Made by a program: the position numbers and the translations under genes | Origin: Actinoplanes nipponensis | GTDB lineage: Bacteria > Actinomycetota > Actinomycetes > Mycobacteriales > Micromonosporaceae | Assembly: GCF_016862275.1 (NCBI RefSeq) | Contig: NZ_BOMQ01000077.1 | Span: forward strand, 62,001 to 126,000 | Reading direction: 5' to 3' | Length of the DNA stretch: 64,000 bases | In this document: positions 8,570 to 17,291 of the stretch, piece after piece | How the letters are laid out: every line of letters begins with the position of its first letter | Position numbering within the stretch: the first letter of the stretch is position 1 | Notes under the pieces: generated by a model | Told to the model about the DNA's origin: nothing | Database searches by the model: none | What the model saw: the letters and a program-made list of their open reading frames with translations, nothing else

Positions 8570-8576
8570 GGCGTCC

Positions 8577-9680
8577 TCAGGCTTCGTCGAGTGCTTTCGT
8601 CAGGTCGGCGATCAGATCGGCCGGGTCCTCGATGCCGCAGGAGAGCCGCACGAACCCGGGCGCGGTGTCGTCGCCCCACTGCGCGCGCCGGTCCGCCGTG
8701 GTGTGCAGGCCGCCGAAGGACGTGGCGGCGAACACCAGCCGGGAGGCGGTCAGGAAGCGGCCCACCCGCTCCGCGCTGCCCAGGTCGAAGGAGATGATGC
8801 CGGGGATCCGGCGCATCTGCGCGGCCGCGATCCGGTACGACGGGTCGCCGGCCAGCCCCGGGAAGCGCACCCCGTGCACGTCGTCGCGGCCGGCCAGGAA
8901 CTCGGCCAGCGCCACGGCGTTGCTGCTCTGCCGGGCCAGCCGCAGGTCCAGGGTGGCCAGCGACCGGTGCGCCAGCCAGGCGTCGAACGCGCCCGGCACC
9001 GCGCCGGTCTGCGCCCGCCAGACGGTGACCTTGGCCAGCAGCTCCTCGTCGTGGCCGGCCACGTAGCCCAGCAGCACGTCGGAGTGCCCGGTGAGCGCCT
9101 TGGTGCCGGAGGCCACCACCAGGTCGGCGCCGAGCTCCAGCGGGCGCTGGCCCAGCGGCGTGGGCGTGGTGTTGTCCACCGCCACCAGCGCGCCGGCCTC
9201 GTGCGCGGCGGCCGCGACCGTACGGATGTCGCACACGTCCAGGCCCGGGTTGGCCGGGGTCTCCAGCAGCACGAGCCGCACGCCCTCGAACGACGGGTAC
9301 GGCCCCGCGGTCGGCACCAGCACCGTCTTGACGCCCAGCTCGCGCAGCGTGCTCTCGGCGAAGGCGCGCACGGTGAAGTAGCCGTCCGACGGCAGCGCCA
9401 CCGTGTCGCCGCTGCGCAGCGTGGAGAACAGCATCGCGGTGATCGCCGCCTGCCCGCTCGCGAACGCCAGCACGGCGCCGCCCTCGAGCTCGCCGATGGC
9501 GGCCTCGAGCGCGCGCCGGGTCGGGTTGTCCGGGCGGCCGTAGCCGTTGACGCCCGGACCCTCCACCGGATCCAGGTGGTACGGCGCGGCGAACACCGGC
9601 CCCGGCAGGAACGGCTGTCCCGGCACCGGCTCGGGCAGCCCGGCGTGCACGACCCGGGTCCCGTCTCCCTCGAACGTCAT
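8577..9680 (-). CDS. Cystathionine gamma-synthase/lyase-like PLP enzyme
   Basis: This 367-residue protein belongs to the Cys/Met metabolism PLP family. The PLP-lysine lies in SGTKALTGHSD, and the cofactor-contacting segments FASGQAAI, VDNTTPTP and GYGRPDNPT are present. The family includes cystathionine gamma-synthase, gamma-lyase and methionine gamma-lyase, and sequence alone does not separate them. The ATG at 9680 overlaps the gpsA stop (ATGA), so it is translated after gpsA. Confidence 0.88.
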   Translation of the reverse strand: MTFEGDGTRVVHAGLPEPVPGQPFLPGPVFAAPYHLDPVEGPGVNGYGRPDNPTRRALEAAIGELEGGAVLAFASGQAAITAMLFSTLRSGDTVALPSDGYFTVRAFAESTLRELGVKTVLVPTAGPYPSFEGVRLVLLETPANPGLDVCDIRTVAAAAHEAGALVAVDNTTPTPLGQRPLELGADLVVASGTKALTGHSDVLLGYVAGHDEELLAKVTVWRAQTGAVPGAFDAWLAHRSLATLDLRLARQSSNAVALAEFLAGRDDVHGVRFPGLAGDPSYRIAAAQMRRIPGIISFDLGSAERVGRFLTASRLVFAATSFGGLHTTADRRAQWGDDTAPGFVRLSCGIEDPADLIADLTKALDEA

Positions 9681-10672
9681 TCCGGCTTCATCTCCCGGCC
9701 CATGAGCAGCTTCACGGCGACCCGGGGATCCACACCCTCGTGGCACACCCGCTCGACCTGCTCGGTGATCGGCATCTCGACGTGGTGCGCGCGGGCCAGG
9801 TCCCGGATGGCCAGGCAGCTCTTGACGCCCTCGGCGGTCTGCCGGGCGGCGCGCTGCGCCTCCTCCAGCGACTCGCCGCGGCCCAGGTGCTCGCCGAAGG
9901 TCCGGTTCCGCGACAGCGGCGACGAGCAGGTCGCCACCAGGTCGCCGAGCCCGGCCAGGCCGGCGAACGTCATCGGGTCGGCGCCCAGCGCCACCCCGAG
10001 CCGGGCCGTCTCGGCCAGCCCGCGGGTGATCAGCGACGCCTTGGTGTTGTCGCCCATGCCCATCGCGTTGGCCATCCCGTACGCGAGCGCGATGACGTTC
10101 TTGACCGCCCCGCCCAGCTCGCACCCGATGACGTCGTCGCTGGTGTACGGCCGCAGGTACGGCAGCGCGATGGCCTGCTGCACGAGCTGCGCGCGGTCGG
10201 GGTCGGTACCGGCCACCACGGTGGCGGCCGGCTGCTCGGCGGCGATCTCGGGGGCCAGGTTCGGCCCGGAGACCACCACCACCCGGTCCGGATCGACCCG
10301 CGCGGTCTCGACGATGACCTGGCTCATCCGCTTGGTGGTGCCGAGCTCGATGCCCTTCATCAGCGAGACCAGCGTGGAATCGCCCGGCAGGTGGCCGGCC
10401 CAGTCGGCCAGGTTGCCGCGCAGCGTCTGCGAGGGCACCGCCAGGAAGACCAGGCCGGCGCCGTCCAGCGCGGCGGCCAGCTCGCTGGTGGCGGTGACCC
10501 GCTCGGGCAGCTTGACCCCGGGCAGGGACGCCTCGTTGACGCGGTCGGCCCGGATGGCGGCGGCCACCGACTCCCGGCGGGCCCACATGGTCACGTCCGA
10601 GCCCGCCTCGGCGAGGATCTTGGCGAATGCCGTACCCCAGGCGCCCGCGCCCAGCACCGCCGCTCGCGTCAT
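9677..10672 (-). CDS. gpsA: Glycerol-3-phosphate dehydrogenase [NAD(P)+]
   Basis: GpsA reduces dihydroxyacetone phosphate to sn-glycerol-3-phosphate for phospholipid synthesis. The 331-residue protein starts with the dinucleotide-binding GAGAWGTAFA, contains SLMKGIELGT and the catalytic lysine region GGAVKNVIALAYG, and ends in the helical domain with GLAGLGDLVATC. The ATG at 10672 overlaps the plsC stop. Pairing with the acyltransferase plsC makes functional sense, since its product is the plsC pathway's acyl acceptor. Confidence 0.96.
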   Translation of the reverse strand: MTRAAVLGAGAWGTAFAKILAEAGSDVTMWARRESVAAAIRADRVNEASLPGVKLPERVTATSELAAALDGAGLVFLAVPSQTLRGNLADWAGHLPGDSTLVSLMKGIELGTTKRMSQVIVETARVDPDRVVVVSGPNLAPEIAAEQPAATVVAGTDPDRAQLVQQAIALPYLRPYTSDDVIGCELGGAVKNVIALAYGMANAMGMGDNTKASLITRGLAETARLGVALGADPMTFAGLAGLGDLVATCSSPLSRNRTFGEHLGRGESLEEAQRAARQTAEGVKSCLAIRDLARAHHVEMPITEQVERVCHEGVDPRVAVKLLMGREMKPE

Positions 10673-11442
10673 GCCCCACCGTCCCGAGTGTCGTCGTGGC
10701 CCTCGCCGAGCTTGCTCATGCCGTCCTCCGCGGGCTGCCAGCCCCGGCGCGCCACCTCGTAGAGCGGCGGCGGCTGTTCGCCCCGCAGCTCCGCGAGCAG
10801 GTCCCGGGTGGCCAGCTGGATCGCCTCGGTCATCTGCTCCAGGATCGCCCGGGTGGGCGCCGAGCCCTGCCAGCGGCTGAGGTCCACCGGCGGGCCGACG
10901 GCCACCCGCACCGGCACCCGCCGGCCGAGCGCGATCTTTCCGGTCCGTACGTCGTGCACCTGGTGCGCCCCCCACGTCGCCATCGGCACCACCGGGGCGC
11001 CGGTCACCAGCGCGAGCCGGGCCGCGCCGGTCTTGCCCCGCATCGGCCACAGGTCGGGCTCGCGGGTGGTCGTGCCCTCCGGGTAGATCACCACGACGCC
11101 GTCCTGGTGCAGGGCCTCGATCAGCGAGTCGAGCGACTTCACCGCCTCCACACTGCCGCGTTCGACCGGGATCTGCTGGGTCTTGCGGAGCATGAAGCCG
11201 ACGAACGGGACCCGCCAGATGCTGGCCTTGGCCAGGAACCGCGGCCACCGGCCGGACGCGTAGATGAAGTGGGCGACCAGCAGCGGGTCGAACTGCGACA
11301 TGTGGTTGGGCGTGACGATGAAACCGCCGCGGGCGGGCAGGTGCGCCATGCCGGTCCAGGTCCGTTTGGTCCAGAGGGTCATCGCGGGCAGCACGAGCCA
11401 GACCGCCAACCGTCGCCAGAATCCGAGCTTGCGCCCCGCCAC
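10669..11442 (-). CDS. plsC: 1-acylglycerol-3-phosphate O-acyltransferase (PlsC family)
   Basis: This 257-residue acyltransferase has the HX4D catalytic motif as NHMSQFD, the PVERGS block and the YPEGTT motif. It transfers acyl groups in phosphatidic acid synthesis at the inner face of the membrane. I start it at GTG 11442, which follows GGGAGG at ideal spacing; the longer reading from 11490 has no such signal. gpsA follows with a 4-bp overlap. Confidence 0.92.
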   Translation of the reverse strand: MAGRKLGFWRRLAVWLVLPAMTLWTKRTWTGMAHLPARGGFIVTPNHMSQFDPLLVAHFIYASGRWPRFLAKASIWRVPFVGFMLRKTQQIPVERGSVEAVKSLDSLIEALHQDGVVVIYPEGTTTREPDLWPMRGKTGAARLALVTGAPVVPMATWGAHQVHDVRTGKIALGRRVPVRVAVGPPVDLSRWQGSAPTRAILEQMTEAIQLATRDLLAELRGEQPPPLYEVARRGWQPAEDGMSKLGEGHDDTRDGGA

Positions 11443-11571
11443 GGTGCCTCCCTGCTCCCCGCGGCGGGCCCCCGCGCCGCCGTCGCCCACACCTGGGACG
11501 AAATCATGCCTGCTCCTGCTCCCCGTAGCCAGGCCGGGGGCCGTCCGGCCGGCGGTGGCAGGATTGGCGGC

Positions 11572-12243
11572 GTGTCAGGAGCGGACTGGACGGCGGTCAT
11601 CCCCGTCAAGAGCCTCAGCGCGGCCAAGAGCCGGCTGCGGGGCGCGGTCGCCGACGCCCGGCACGAGGACCTCGCCCTGGCGATGGTGCGCGACACGGTG
11701 GCCGCGGTGCACGCCTGCGCCGCGGTCGGCGACGTGCTGGTCGTCACGGACGACCCGGCGGCCGTCGCCGCGGTGACGGCCCTGGGCGCCCGGGCGGTGC
11801 CGGACCGGCCCGCGGCCGGCCTGAACGCGGCCATGCGGTTCGGCGCCGACGTGGTGGCGGGCCTGGGACGCCGGCGGGCCGTGCTCACCGGCGACCTGCC
11901 GGCCCTGCGCCCCGCCGAGCTGGGCGCGGCGCTGGCCGCCGCCGGCCCGGGCCGCAGCTTCGTCGCGGACGCCGCCGGCACCGGCACCGTCCTGCTCACG
12001 GCGGCGGCGGGCACCGCGCTCGATCCCCGCTTCGGCGTGGGGTCGGCGGCCGCGCACGCCGCCTCGCGCGCCCGGCCGCTCGCCGGGACGTGGCCGGGGC
12101 TGCGCCACGACGTGGACACCGCCGAGGACCTGCGCACGGTGCTGGCCCTCGGCGCCGGCGAGCACACCTGCGGGCTGCTGCGTGATCTCGGACTCATCGC
12201 CGAGTGCGGACTCTCCGGTGTGCCCGGCGGCCCGGCCCGGTAA
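11572..12243 (+). CDS. cofC: 2-phospho-L-lactate/PEP guanylyltransferase (coenzyme F420 synthesis)
   Basis: CofC (FbiD in mycobacteria) activates 2-phospholactate or phosphoenolpyruvate with GTP in the first step of F420 assembly. The 223-residue protein begins at GTG 11572 with the nucleotidyltransferase signature AVIPVKSLSAAKSRLRG, followed by LVVTDD, LNAAM and LTGDLPAL, and ends with RHDVDTAEDL, all conserved in CofC. It is divergent from plsC. The gene implies an F420 pathway encoded elsewhere in the genome. Confidence 0.92.
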   Translation: MSGADWTAVIPVKSLSAAKSRLRGAVADARHEDLALAMVRDTVAAVHACAAVGDVLVVTDDPAAVAAVTALGARAVPDRPAAGLNAAMRFGADVVAGLGRRRAVLTGDLPALRPAELGAALAAAGPGRSFVADAAGTGTVLLTAAAGTALDPRFGVGSAAAHAASRARPLAGTWPGLRHDVDTAEDLRTVLALGAGEHTCGLLRDLGLIAECGLSGVPGGPAR

Positions 12244-12253
12244 CCTGCGGGGC

Positions 12254-12451
12254 ATGCAGGGCACCGTGGCGACGTTCGACGCGCAGACCCGTACCGGCAC
12301 GCTGCTGCTGGACGACGGCGCTGAGCTGTCCTTCCCCGCCGCGGCCTTTGAGGCCTCCGGGTTGCGGCTGCTCCGCCTCGGCCAGCGCCTGACCGTCTCC
12401 ACCAGCCCGGACGGCGCCGTCACCAGGGTCGAACTTCCCGGAATCAAGTGA
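12254..12451 (+). CDS. Small cold-shock-domain-like protein
   Basis: This 65-residue protein starts at ATG 12254, ten bases after cofC. The pattern GTVATFDAQTRTGTLLLDDG ... GLRLLRLGQRLTVS follows the five-strand cold-shock domain (GTV-F, GxGFI-DDG, L-GQRV). However, the RNP1/RNP2 aromatic residues that bind RNA are missing (TLLL instead of GFI), so nucleic-acid binding is doubtful. It lies between cofC and ppk and is likely co-transcribed with both. Confidence 0.75.
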   Translation: MQGTVATFDAQTRTGTLLLDDGAELSFPAAAFEASGLRLLRLGQRLTVSTSPDGAVTRVELPGIK

Positions 12452-12496
12452 GCCTCGTTCATTTCCCGTTCACCCGGGACGGGCAATGATGGAGCA

Positions 12497-14824
12497 ATGA
12501 CCACCCCGTCCCGGACCCCCGACCCGACCGTGCCGTCCGCGACTCACCGCCGTGGTCCCGACGGGCGGTTCCTCCCCCGGCCCGGGCCGGCCGCCGGCGC
12601 CGGGACGGGCGGCATCCCGACGGAGCACACCCCGACGGGCCACATCGCGAACGCCGAGCCGACCGCCATCGAGCCGACCGCCATCGAGCCGACGGAGCCT
12701 GCCGTGACCACCGCCGCCATCCCGCTGGACCCCGACGAGACCGAGCCCGACCGGCCCGAGCTGCCCGAGGACCGCTTCCTCAACCGGGAGCTGTCCTGGC
12801 TCGACTTCAACGCCCGGGTGCTGGCCCTGGCCGAGGATCCCGGCACGCCGCTGCTGGAACGGGCCAAGTTCCTGGCCATCTTCGCCGGCAACCTGGACGA
12901 GTTCTACATGGTCCGGGTGGCCGGGCTCAAGCGCCGGCTCAAGGCCGGGCTGCCGATGCGCGGCGGGGACCGCTCCTCGCTGCGCCACCAGCTCGAGATG
13001 ATCACCGAGCGGGCCGCCGACCTGGTCACCCGGCACGCCGCCTGCTTCGGCGAGGAGGTCCGGCCCAAGCTGTCGGCCGAGGGCATCGAGCTGGTCAGCT
13101 GGAGCGAGCTGGACGCGCCCGAGCGCGAGCGGCTGCGGACGTACTTCCGCGAGCAGGTCTTCCCGGTGCTGACCCCGCTGGCGGTCGACCCGGCGCACCC
13201 GTTCCCGTACATCTCCAGCCGTTCGCTGAATCTGGCCGTCGCCCTGCGCGACCCGGCCGGCAGCGGCAACGAGTTGTTCGCCCGGATCAAGGTGCCCAAC
13301 AACGTGCCGCGTTTCGTCACGGTGCAGAACGACAGCCGGGGGACGCGTTTCCTGCCCGTCGAGGAGCTCATCGCCGCGCACCTGGACCAGCTCTTCTCCG
13401 GCATGCGGATCCTGGAGTGGCACCTGTTCCGGGTCACCCGCAACGCCGAGCTGGAGGTCGACGAGGACCGCGACGAGGACCTGCTGCAGGCCCTGGAGCG
13501 CGAGCTGGCCCAGCGCCGCTTCGGCCCGCCGGTCCGCCTGGAGGTGGCCGCCTCGATCAGCGACCACGTCCTCGACCTGCTCACCCGCGAGCTGGAGATG
13601 GACAGCCAGGACGTGCTGCGGGTGCCCGGCCTGCTGGACCTGGCGGCGCTGTGGCAGGTGTACGGCGAGTGCGACCGCGACGACCTCAAGGACCGCCCGT
13701 TCGTCCCGGCGACCCACCCGCAGCTGGCCGACGGCGAGGTGCCGCGCAGCGTCTTCAACCGGCTGCGCGAGTGCGACATCCTGGTGCACCACCCGTACCA
13801 CTCGTTCTCGACCAGCGTGCAGCGCTTCATCGAGCAGGCCGCCGCCGACCCGAACGTGCTGGCCATCAAGCAGACCCTCTACCGCACCAGCGGCGACTCG
13901 CCGATAGTCGACGCCCTGGTCGACGCCGCGGCGGCCGGCAAGCAGGTGGTCGTGCTGGTCGAGGTGAAGGCCCGCTTCGACGAGGTGGCCAACATCGCCT
14001 GGGCGCGCACCCTGGAACGGGCCGGCTGCCACGTGGTCTACGGCCTGGTCGGCCTCAAGACCCACTGCAAGACGTCCCTGGTGGTCCGCCAGGAGGGCAA
14101 CCAGATCCGCCGGTACTGCCACATCGGCACGGGCAACTACCACCCCAAGACCGCCCGGCTCTACGAGGACTTCGGCATGCTCACCGCCGATCCCGAGGTC
14201 GGCGCGGACGTCACCGACCTGTTCAACGTGCTCACCGGCTACAGCCGGCAGACCGCGTTCCGGCGGCTGCTGGTGGCCCCGCACGGCGTCCGGGCCGGGC
14301 TCATCGAGCGGATCGAGGAGCAGGCCGCGGTCGCCCGCGCGGGCGGCCCGGCGCTGGTCCAGTTCAAGGTGAACTCGCTGGTCGACGAGGAGACGTGCGA
14401 CGCGCTCTACCGCGCCTCGCAGGCCGGCGTCCGCGTCGACCTGGTGATCCGGGGCATGTGTGCGCTGCGCCCGGGCGTGCCGGGGCTGTCGGAGAACATC
14501 CGGGTCCGCTCGGTCGTCGGCCGGTTCCTGGAGCACTCCCGGGTGTTCCGGTTCGGCACGGGCGACGACGCCGAGTACTGGATCGGCTCGGCCGACCTCA
14601 TGCACCGCAACCTGGACCGCCGGGTCGAGGCGCTGGTGCGGGTGACCCTGCCCTCCGCGCAGGACGACCTGCGCAACGTCCTGGACCTGGCCATGAGCGA
14701 CGAGAGCGAGGGCTGGGACCTGGCCGGCGACGGCACCTGGCACCGGCGCGCGTTCAGCCCGTCGGAACACCACATCCATCTGCAGGAGGCCCTGTTGCGC
14801 CGGATCATCGGCAAGGCGGGCTGA
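12497..14824 (+). CDS. ppk: Polyphosphate kinase 1
   Basis: PPK1 reversibly builds polyphosphate from ATP. The 775-residue protein starts at ATG 12497 with GGAG upstream. The first ~85 residues are a low-complexity Pro/Thr/Glu extension that includes a duplicated PTAIE segment. The core begins at RFLNRELSWLDFN and includes KQTLYRTSGDSPI, the autophosphorylated histidine in HIGTGNYH, and the second phospholipase-D-like half ending in DLMHRNLDRRVE. Full length for the family. mutT1 starts 2 bp after the stop, as in Mycobacterium where the two are neighbours. Confidence 0.97.
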   Translation: MTTPSRTPDPTVPSATHRRGPDGRFLPRPGPAAGAGTGGIPTEHTPTGHIANAEPTAIEPTAIEPTEPAVTTAAIPLDPDETEPDRPELPEDRFLNRELSWLDFNARVLALAEDPGTPLLERAKFLAIFAGNLDEFYMVRVAGLKRRLKAGLPMRGGDRSSLRHQLEMITERAADLVTRHAACFGEEVRPKLSAEGIELVSWSELDAPERERLRTYFREQVFPVLTPLAVDPAHPFPYISSRSLNLAVALRDPAGSGNELFARIKVPNNVPRFVTVQNDSRGTRFLPVEELIAAHLDQLFSGMRILEWHLFRVTRNAELEVDEDRDEDLLQALERELAQRRFGPPVRLEVAASISDHVLDLLTRELEMDSQDVLRVPGLLDLAALWQVYGECDRDDLKDRPFVPATHPQLADGEVPRSVFNRLRECDILVHHPYHSFSTSVQRFIEQAAADPNVLAIKQTLYRTSGDSPIVDALVDAAAAGKQVVVLVEVKARFDEVANIAWARTLERAGCHVVYGLVGLKTHCKTSLVVRQEGNQIRRYCHIGTGNYHPKTARLYEDFGMLTADPEVGADVTDLFNVLTGYSRQTAFRRLLVAPHGVRAGLIERIEEQAAVARAGGPALVQFKVNSLVDEETCDALYRASQAGVRVDLVIRGMCALRPGVPGLSENIRVRSVVGRFLEHSRVFRFGTGDDAEYWIGSADLMHRNLDRRVEALVRVTLPSAQDDLRNVLDLAMSDESEGWDLAGDGTWHRRAFSPSEHHIHLQEALLRRIIGKAG

Positions 14825-14825
14825 A

Positions 14826-15710
14826 TTGACCACGGAACCGGTCCGGGCCGCCGGCGCCGTCCTCTGGCGACGGGCCGGCGACGGCATCGAGATCTGTGTC
14901 GTGCACCGGCCGTACCGCGCCGACTGGAGCCTGCCCAAGGGCAAGCTCGACGGCGACGAGCACCCCCTGGCGGCGGCGGTGCGCGAGGTGCTGGAGGAGA
15001 CCGGTGTGCCCGGGGAGCCCCAGCTGCGGCTGCCCGAGGTGCGGTACACGCTGCCCGACGGCGCGCCCAAGACGGTCGAGTTCTGGCTCATGCGGGCCGC
15101 GGAGGGCCCGGCGGACGATCCGATGGATCCCACCGAGGTGGACATCGTGCGGTGGCTGTCGCCGGCCGACGCGCTGGCGACGCTCACCTATCCGGACGAC
15201 CGGCGGCTGGTCGGGCACGTCGCCGCCCTGCCGCCGATCACCGCGGTCACCGGGCTGGTCCGGCACGCGCACGCCGGCAAACGCAGCGAGTGGGACGGCG
15301 ACGACGCCCTGCGCCCGATCGACGACCGGGGCCGGGCCGAGGCGCGCACGCTGGGCTCGGTGCTCCCGCTGATCGCGCCGCGGCGGCTCGTCGCGGCGAC
15401 CCCGTTGCGATGCCGGCAGACCCTCGAACCGGTGGCCGAGCGGCTGGGCCTGCCCATCATCGCGGACGCGGCCTTCGCCGAGCCGGCCGGCGCGGACGAG
15501 ATCCCGGCCCGGGCCAAGGCGGCCGCGGCCCGGCTGACCGAGTTGCGCGACGGCCCGCCGGTGGCGGTGTGCAGTCAGGGCAAGGTGATCCCGTCGCTGC
15601 TGGCGTTGCTGGACGGCGCCGAGGACCGGGAGCCGTACCGGACGCCGAAGGGCACCGGCTGGATCCTCACCTGGTCCGGCGACCGGCTGCTCGGGCTGAG
15701 CCGGATCTAG
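14826..15710 (+). CDS. mutT1: NUDIX hydrolase fused to a histidine phosphatase (MutT1-type)
   Basis: This 294-residue protein has two domains. Residues ~5-135 are a Nudix domain with the full box (GKLDGDEHP ... REVLEETGV). Residues ~145-294 are a histidine-phosphatase domain with RHAHAG and a second histidine region. Mycobacterial MutT1 with this architecture cleans up 8-oxo-dGTP and dinucleoside polyphosphates. The start is TTG 14826, immediately after the ppk stop, so translation is likely coupled. The 3' end overlaps the convergent membrane gene by 44 bp. Confidence 0.92.
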   Translation: MTTEPVRAAGAVLWRRAGDGIEICVVHRPYRADWSLPKGKLDGDEHPLAAAVREVLEETGVPGEPQLRLPEVRYTLPDGAPKTVEFWLMRAAEGPADDPMDPTEVDIVRWLSPADALATLTYPDDRRLVGHVAALPPITAVTGLVRHAHAGKRSEWDGDDALRPIDDRGRAEARTLGSVLPLIAPRRLVAATPLRCRQTLEPVAERLGLPIIADAAFAEPAGADEIPARAKAAAARLTELRDGPPVAVCSQGKVIPSLLALLDGAEDREPYRTPKGTGWILTWSGDRLLGLSRI

Positions 15711-16122
15711 GGCGGGCGGCGGGTCCGGGCGCGGCGTCGACCGGCAGCGGATCCGCGCGCCAGTAACCGATCCGGTCCCCGGTGAGCCAGCGGGCCCGCC
15801 ACAGCTCGTCGGGGCGGGGCTCCCAGTCCCGCAGCGGCAGCAGCGCGACCCGCCAGGACAGCACGCTGGCCACGTACCAGCCGTAGAGGGGCAGCAGGCC
15901 GAGCAGCACGTCGCGGCGCCGGTACGAGCCGTACGGCCCCAGCACGAACACCGCCAGGCCGCACCAGCCGCAGGTGACGAGCCAGTCCAGCAGTCCCCAG
16001 CCGGTCCAGTGCTCGGCCAGGTCGCCGAGGGTCCAGCCGGGCACCACGGCGCCGGCGAAGACCGCCGCGGCGATCAGCGCCCGGCTGACGAGGCCACGCG
16101 GGCCGGCGGGTCTGCGCTCCAT
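15667..16122 (-). CDS. Small membrane protein of unknown function
   Basis: This 151-residue protein starts at ATG 16122. It has three hydrophobic segments (ALIAAAVFAGAVVPGW, LLDWLVTCGWCGLAVFVL and LLGLLPLYGWYVASVLSW) and a basic, Pro/Ala-rich tail. Its last 14 codons lie antisense within mutT1. I know no family function. Codon usage looks native. Confidence 0.65.
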   Translation of the reverse strand: MERRPAGPRGLVSRALIAAAVFAGAVVPGWTLGDLAEHWTGWGLLDWLVTCGWCGLAVFVLGPYGSYRRRDVLLGLLPLYGWYVASVLSWRVALLPLRDWEPRPDELWRARWLTGDRIGYWRADPLPVDAAPGPAARPRSGSARAAGRRTR

Positions 16123-16166
16123 GAAGCGGACCGTAGGCCGCACGGCCGCTGTGGCGCCGGAACACG

Positions 16167-16201
16167 CGAAGGGCGTCCACCGTACGGGTGGACGCCCTTC
16201 G
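16167..16201 (-). terminator. Strong hairpin terminator after hup
   Basis: A perfect 15-bp stem (CGAAGGGCGTCCACC, 16167-16181, with 16187-16201) closes a 5-base loop. It lies 43 bp past the hup stop on the leftward strand. No U-run follows, as is common for actinobacterial terminators. Confidence 0.8.
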
Positions 16202-16243
16202 TACCTCAGCGTGCCGCTGAGCGGGCCGGAAAGGCCCCCTGGA

Positions 16244-17113
16244 TCAACGGGTCTTGCGAGCCGTGCCGGTGCGCGCGGTGGTCGCCCGGCTGGCCGGTGT
16301 GGCCTTGGCCGCTGCCGTGGTCGTCTTGGCGGCGGTGGTCTTCTTGGCCGCCGTCGCCGACTTGGTGGCGGTGGCCTTGGTCGGCGCCGTCTTGGTCGCC
16401 GCCTTCTTGGCCGGGGCCGCCTTGGCCGTGGTGGCCGACTTGGTGGCCGCCGCCGACTTGGTGGCGGTCTTGGCCGGCGCCGCCTTGGTGGCGGCCGACT
16501 TCGTGGCGGCCGTCTTGCGGGCCGGCGTGGCCTTGGCCGTGGTGGCCGACTTGGTGGCGGTCTTGGCCGGCGCGGCCTTGGTGGCCGTCGCCTTGGTGGC
16601 CGTCGCCTTGCTGGCGGTGGCCTTGCTGGCCGTGGCCTTGGTGGCCGCGGCGGTCTTGGCCGGCGCCGCCTTGGTGGCGGTCTTGGCCGGCGTGGTCTTG
16701 GCGGCGGTCGTCTTCTTGGCGGCCGTCGTCTTGGTTGCCGCCGCCGTCTTGGTGGCGGTCGACTTGGCCGGGGCGGCCTTGGTGGCGGTCGACTTCGCCG
16801 CCGCCGTGGTCTTCTTCGCCGCGGTGGCCTTGGCCACCTTGCCGCTCGCGACCATCTCCCGGAATCCGGTTCCGGGCTTGAATGCCGGGACCGACGTCTT
16901 CTTCACCTTCACCGGTTCACCGGTGCGCGGATTGCGCGCGGTACGGGCATTGCGCGCCCGCTTCTCGAAGACTCCGAAACCGGTAATGGCAACGCGATCG
17001 CCCTTGGTAACGGCGTTCTGCACCTCGCTGATGACCGCATCCAGCGCTGCTGTCGCCGTCTTCCGGTCCCCGAGTCGGGCGGCGAGCGCCTCGACGAGCT
17101 CGGCCTTGTTCAC
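16244..17113 (-). CDS. hup: HU DNA-binding protein with long Lys/Ala/Thr-rich tail
   Basis: This 289-residue nucleoid protein starts at GTG 17113 after GGGAGG; longer readings pass through the promoter. Residues 1-92 are a complete HU domain (NKAELVEALAARLGD, ITGFGVFEKR, RNPRTGEPVKV, PAFKPG). Residues 93-289 are almost only K, A, T, S and P in histone H1-like repeats such as ATKAAPAKTATKSA. Related tailed HU proteins (HupB, HupS) are about 215 aa, so this tail is roughly 70-80 residues longer. It compacts DNA. Its position between mutT1 and leuD matches mycobacteria. Confidence 0.95.
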   Translation of the reverse strand: MNKAELVEALAARLGDRKTATAALDAVISEVQNAVTKGDRVAITGFGVFEKRARNARTARNPRTGEPVKVKKTSVPAFKPGTGFREMVASGKVAKATAAKKTTAAAKSTATKAAPAKSTATKTAAATKTTAAKKTTAAKTTPAKTATKAAPAKTAAATKATASKATASKATATKATATKAAPAKTATKSATTAKATPARKTAATKSAATKAAPAKTATKSAAATKSATTAKAAPAKKAATKTAPTKATATKSATAAKKTTAAKTTTAAAKATPASRATTARTGTARKTR

Positions 17114-17164
17114 TGGTTTCCTCCCGAACATGAGAACTGGCCCAATGCGAGCCATTCTGCGCGC

Positions 17165-17193
17165 ACCGTATGCCCTCTGACCAGCAGACACAA
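17165..17193 (-). promoter_or_regulatory. Probable hup promoter
   Basis: Leftward hexamers TTGTGT (17193-17188) and TACGGT (17170-17165) are separated by 17 bases, placing a transcript start near 17158 and a leader of about 45 bases before the hup GTG. Inferred by eye. Confidence 0.5.
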
Positions 17194-17231
17194 ACATCTG
17201 CTCGAAAAAAAACCCTTGTGTCGCAACGATT

Positions 17232-17261
17232 TCGCCCCCACCGGCAACCCGATGGGGGCGA
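17232..17261 (-). terminator. leuCD operon terminator
   Basis: A 9-bp stem, TCGCCCCCA (17232-17240) with TGGGGGCGA (17253-17261), lies 31 bp past the leuD stop. On the leftward strand a short AAATCGTT stretch follows. It separates leuCD from the hup promoter. Confidence 0.7.
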
Positions 17262-17291
17262 GAAAGCCTGCAACCGCAAGGAAAATCGGCC

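Noticed and set aside
12470..15187. 905-codon leftward open frame over ppk and mutT1
   Set aside because: Shadow of two well-supported rightward genes; Gly/Arg/Val/His-rich with no domain.
16244..16840. HU-tail DNA repeats considered as a CRISPR array or minisatellite
   Set aside because: Units are short, variable and in frame, encoding K/A/T motifs; no unique spacers.
16254..17180. Rightward open frame rich in Ala/Val/Leu over hup, resembling membrane helices
   Set aside because: It is the complement of the Lys/Ala/Thr repeats of the HU tail, not a gene.
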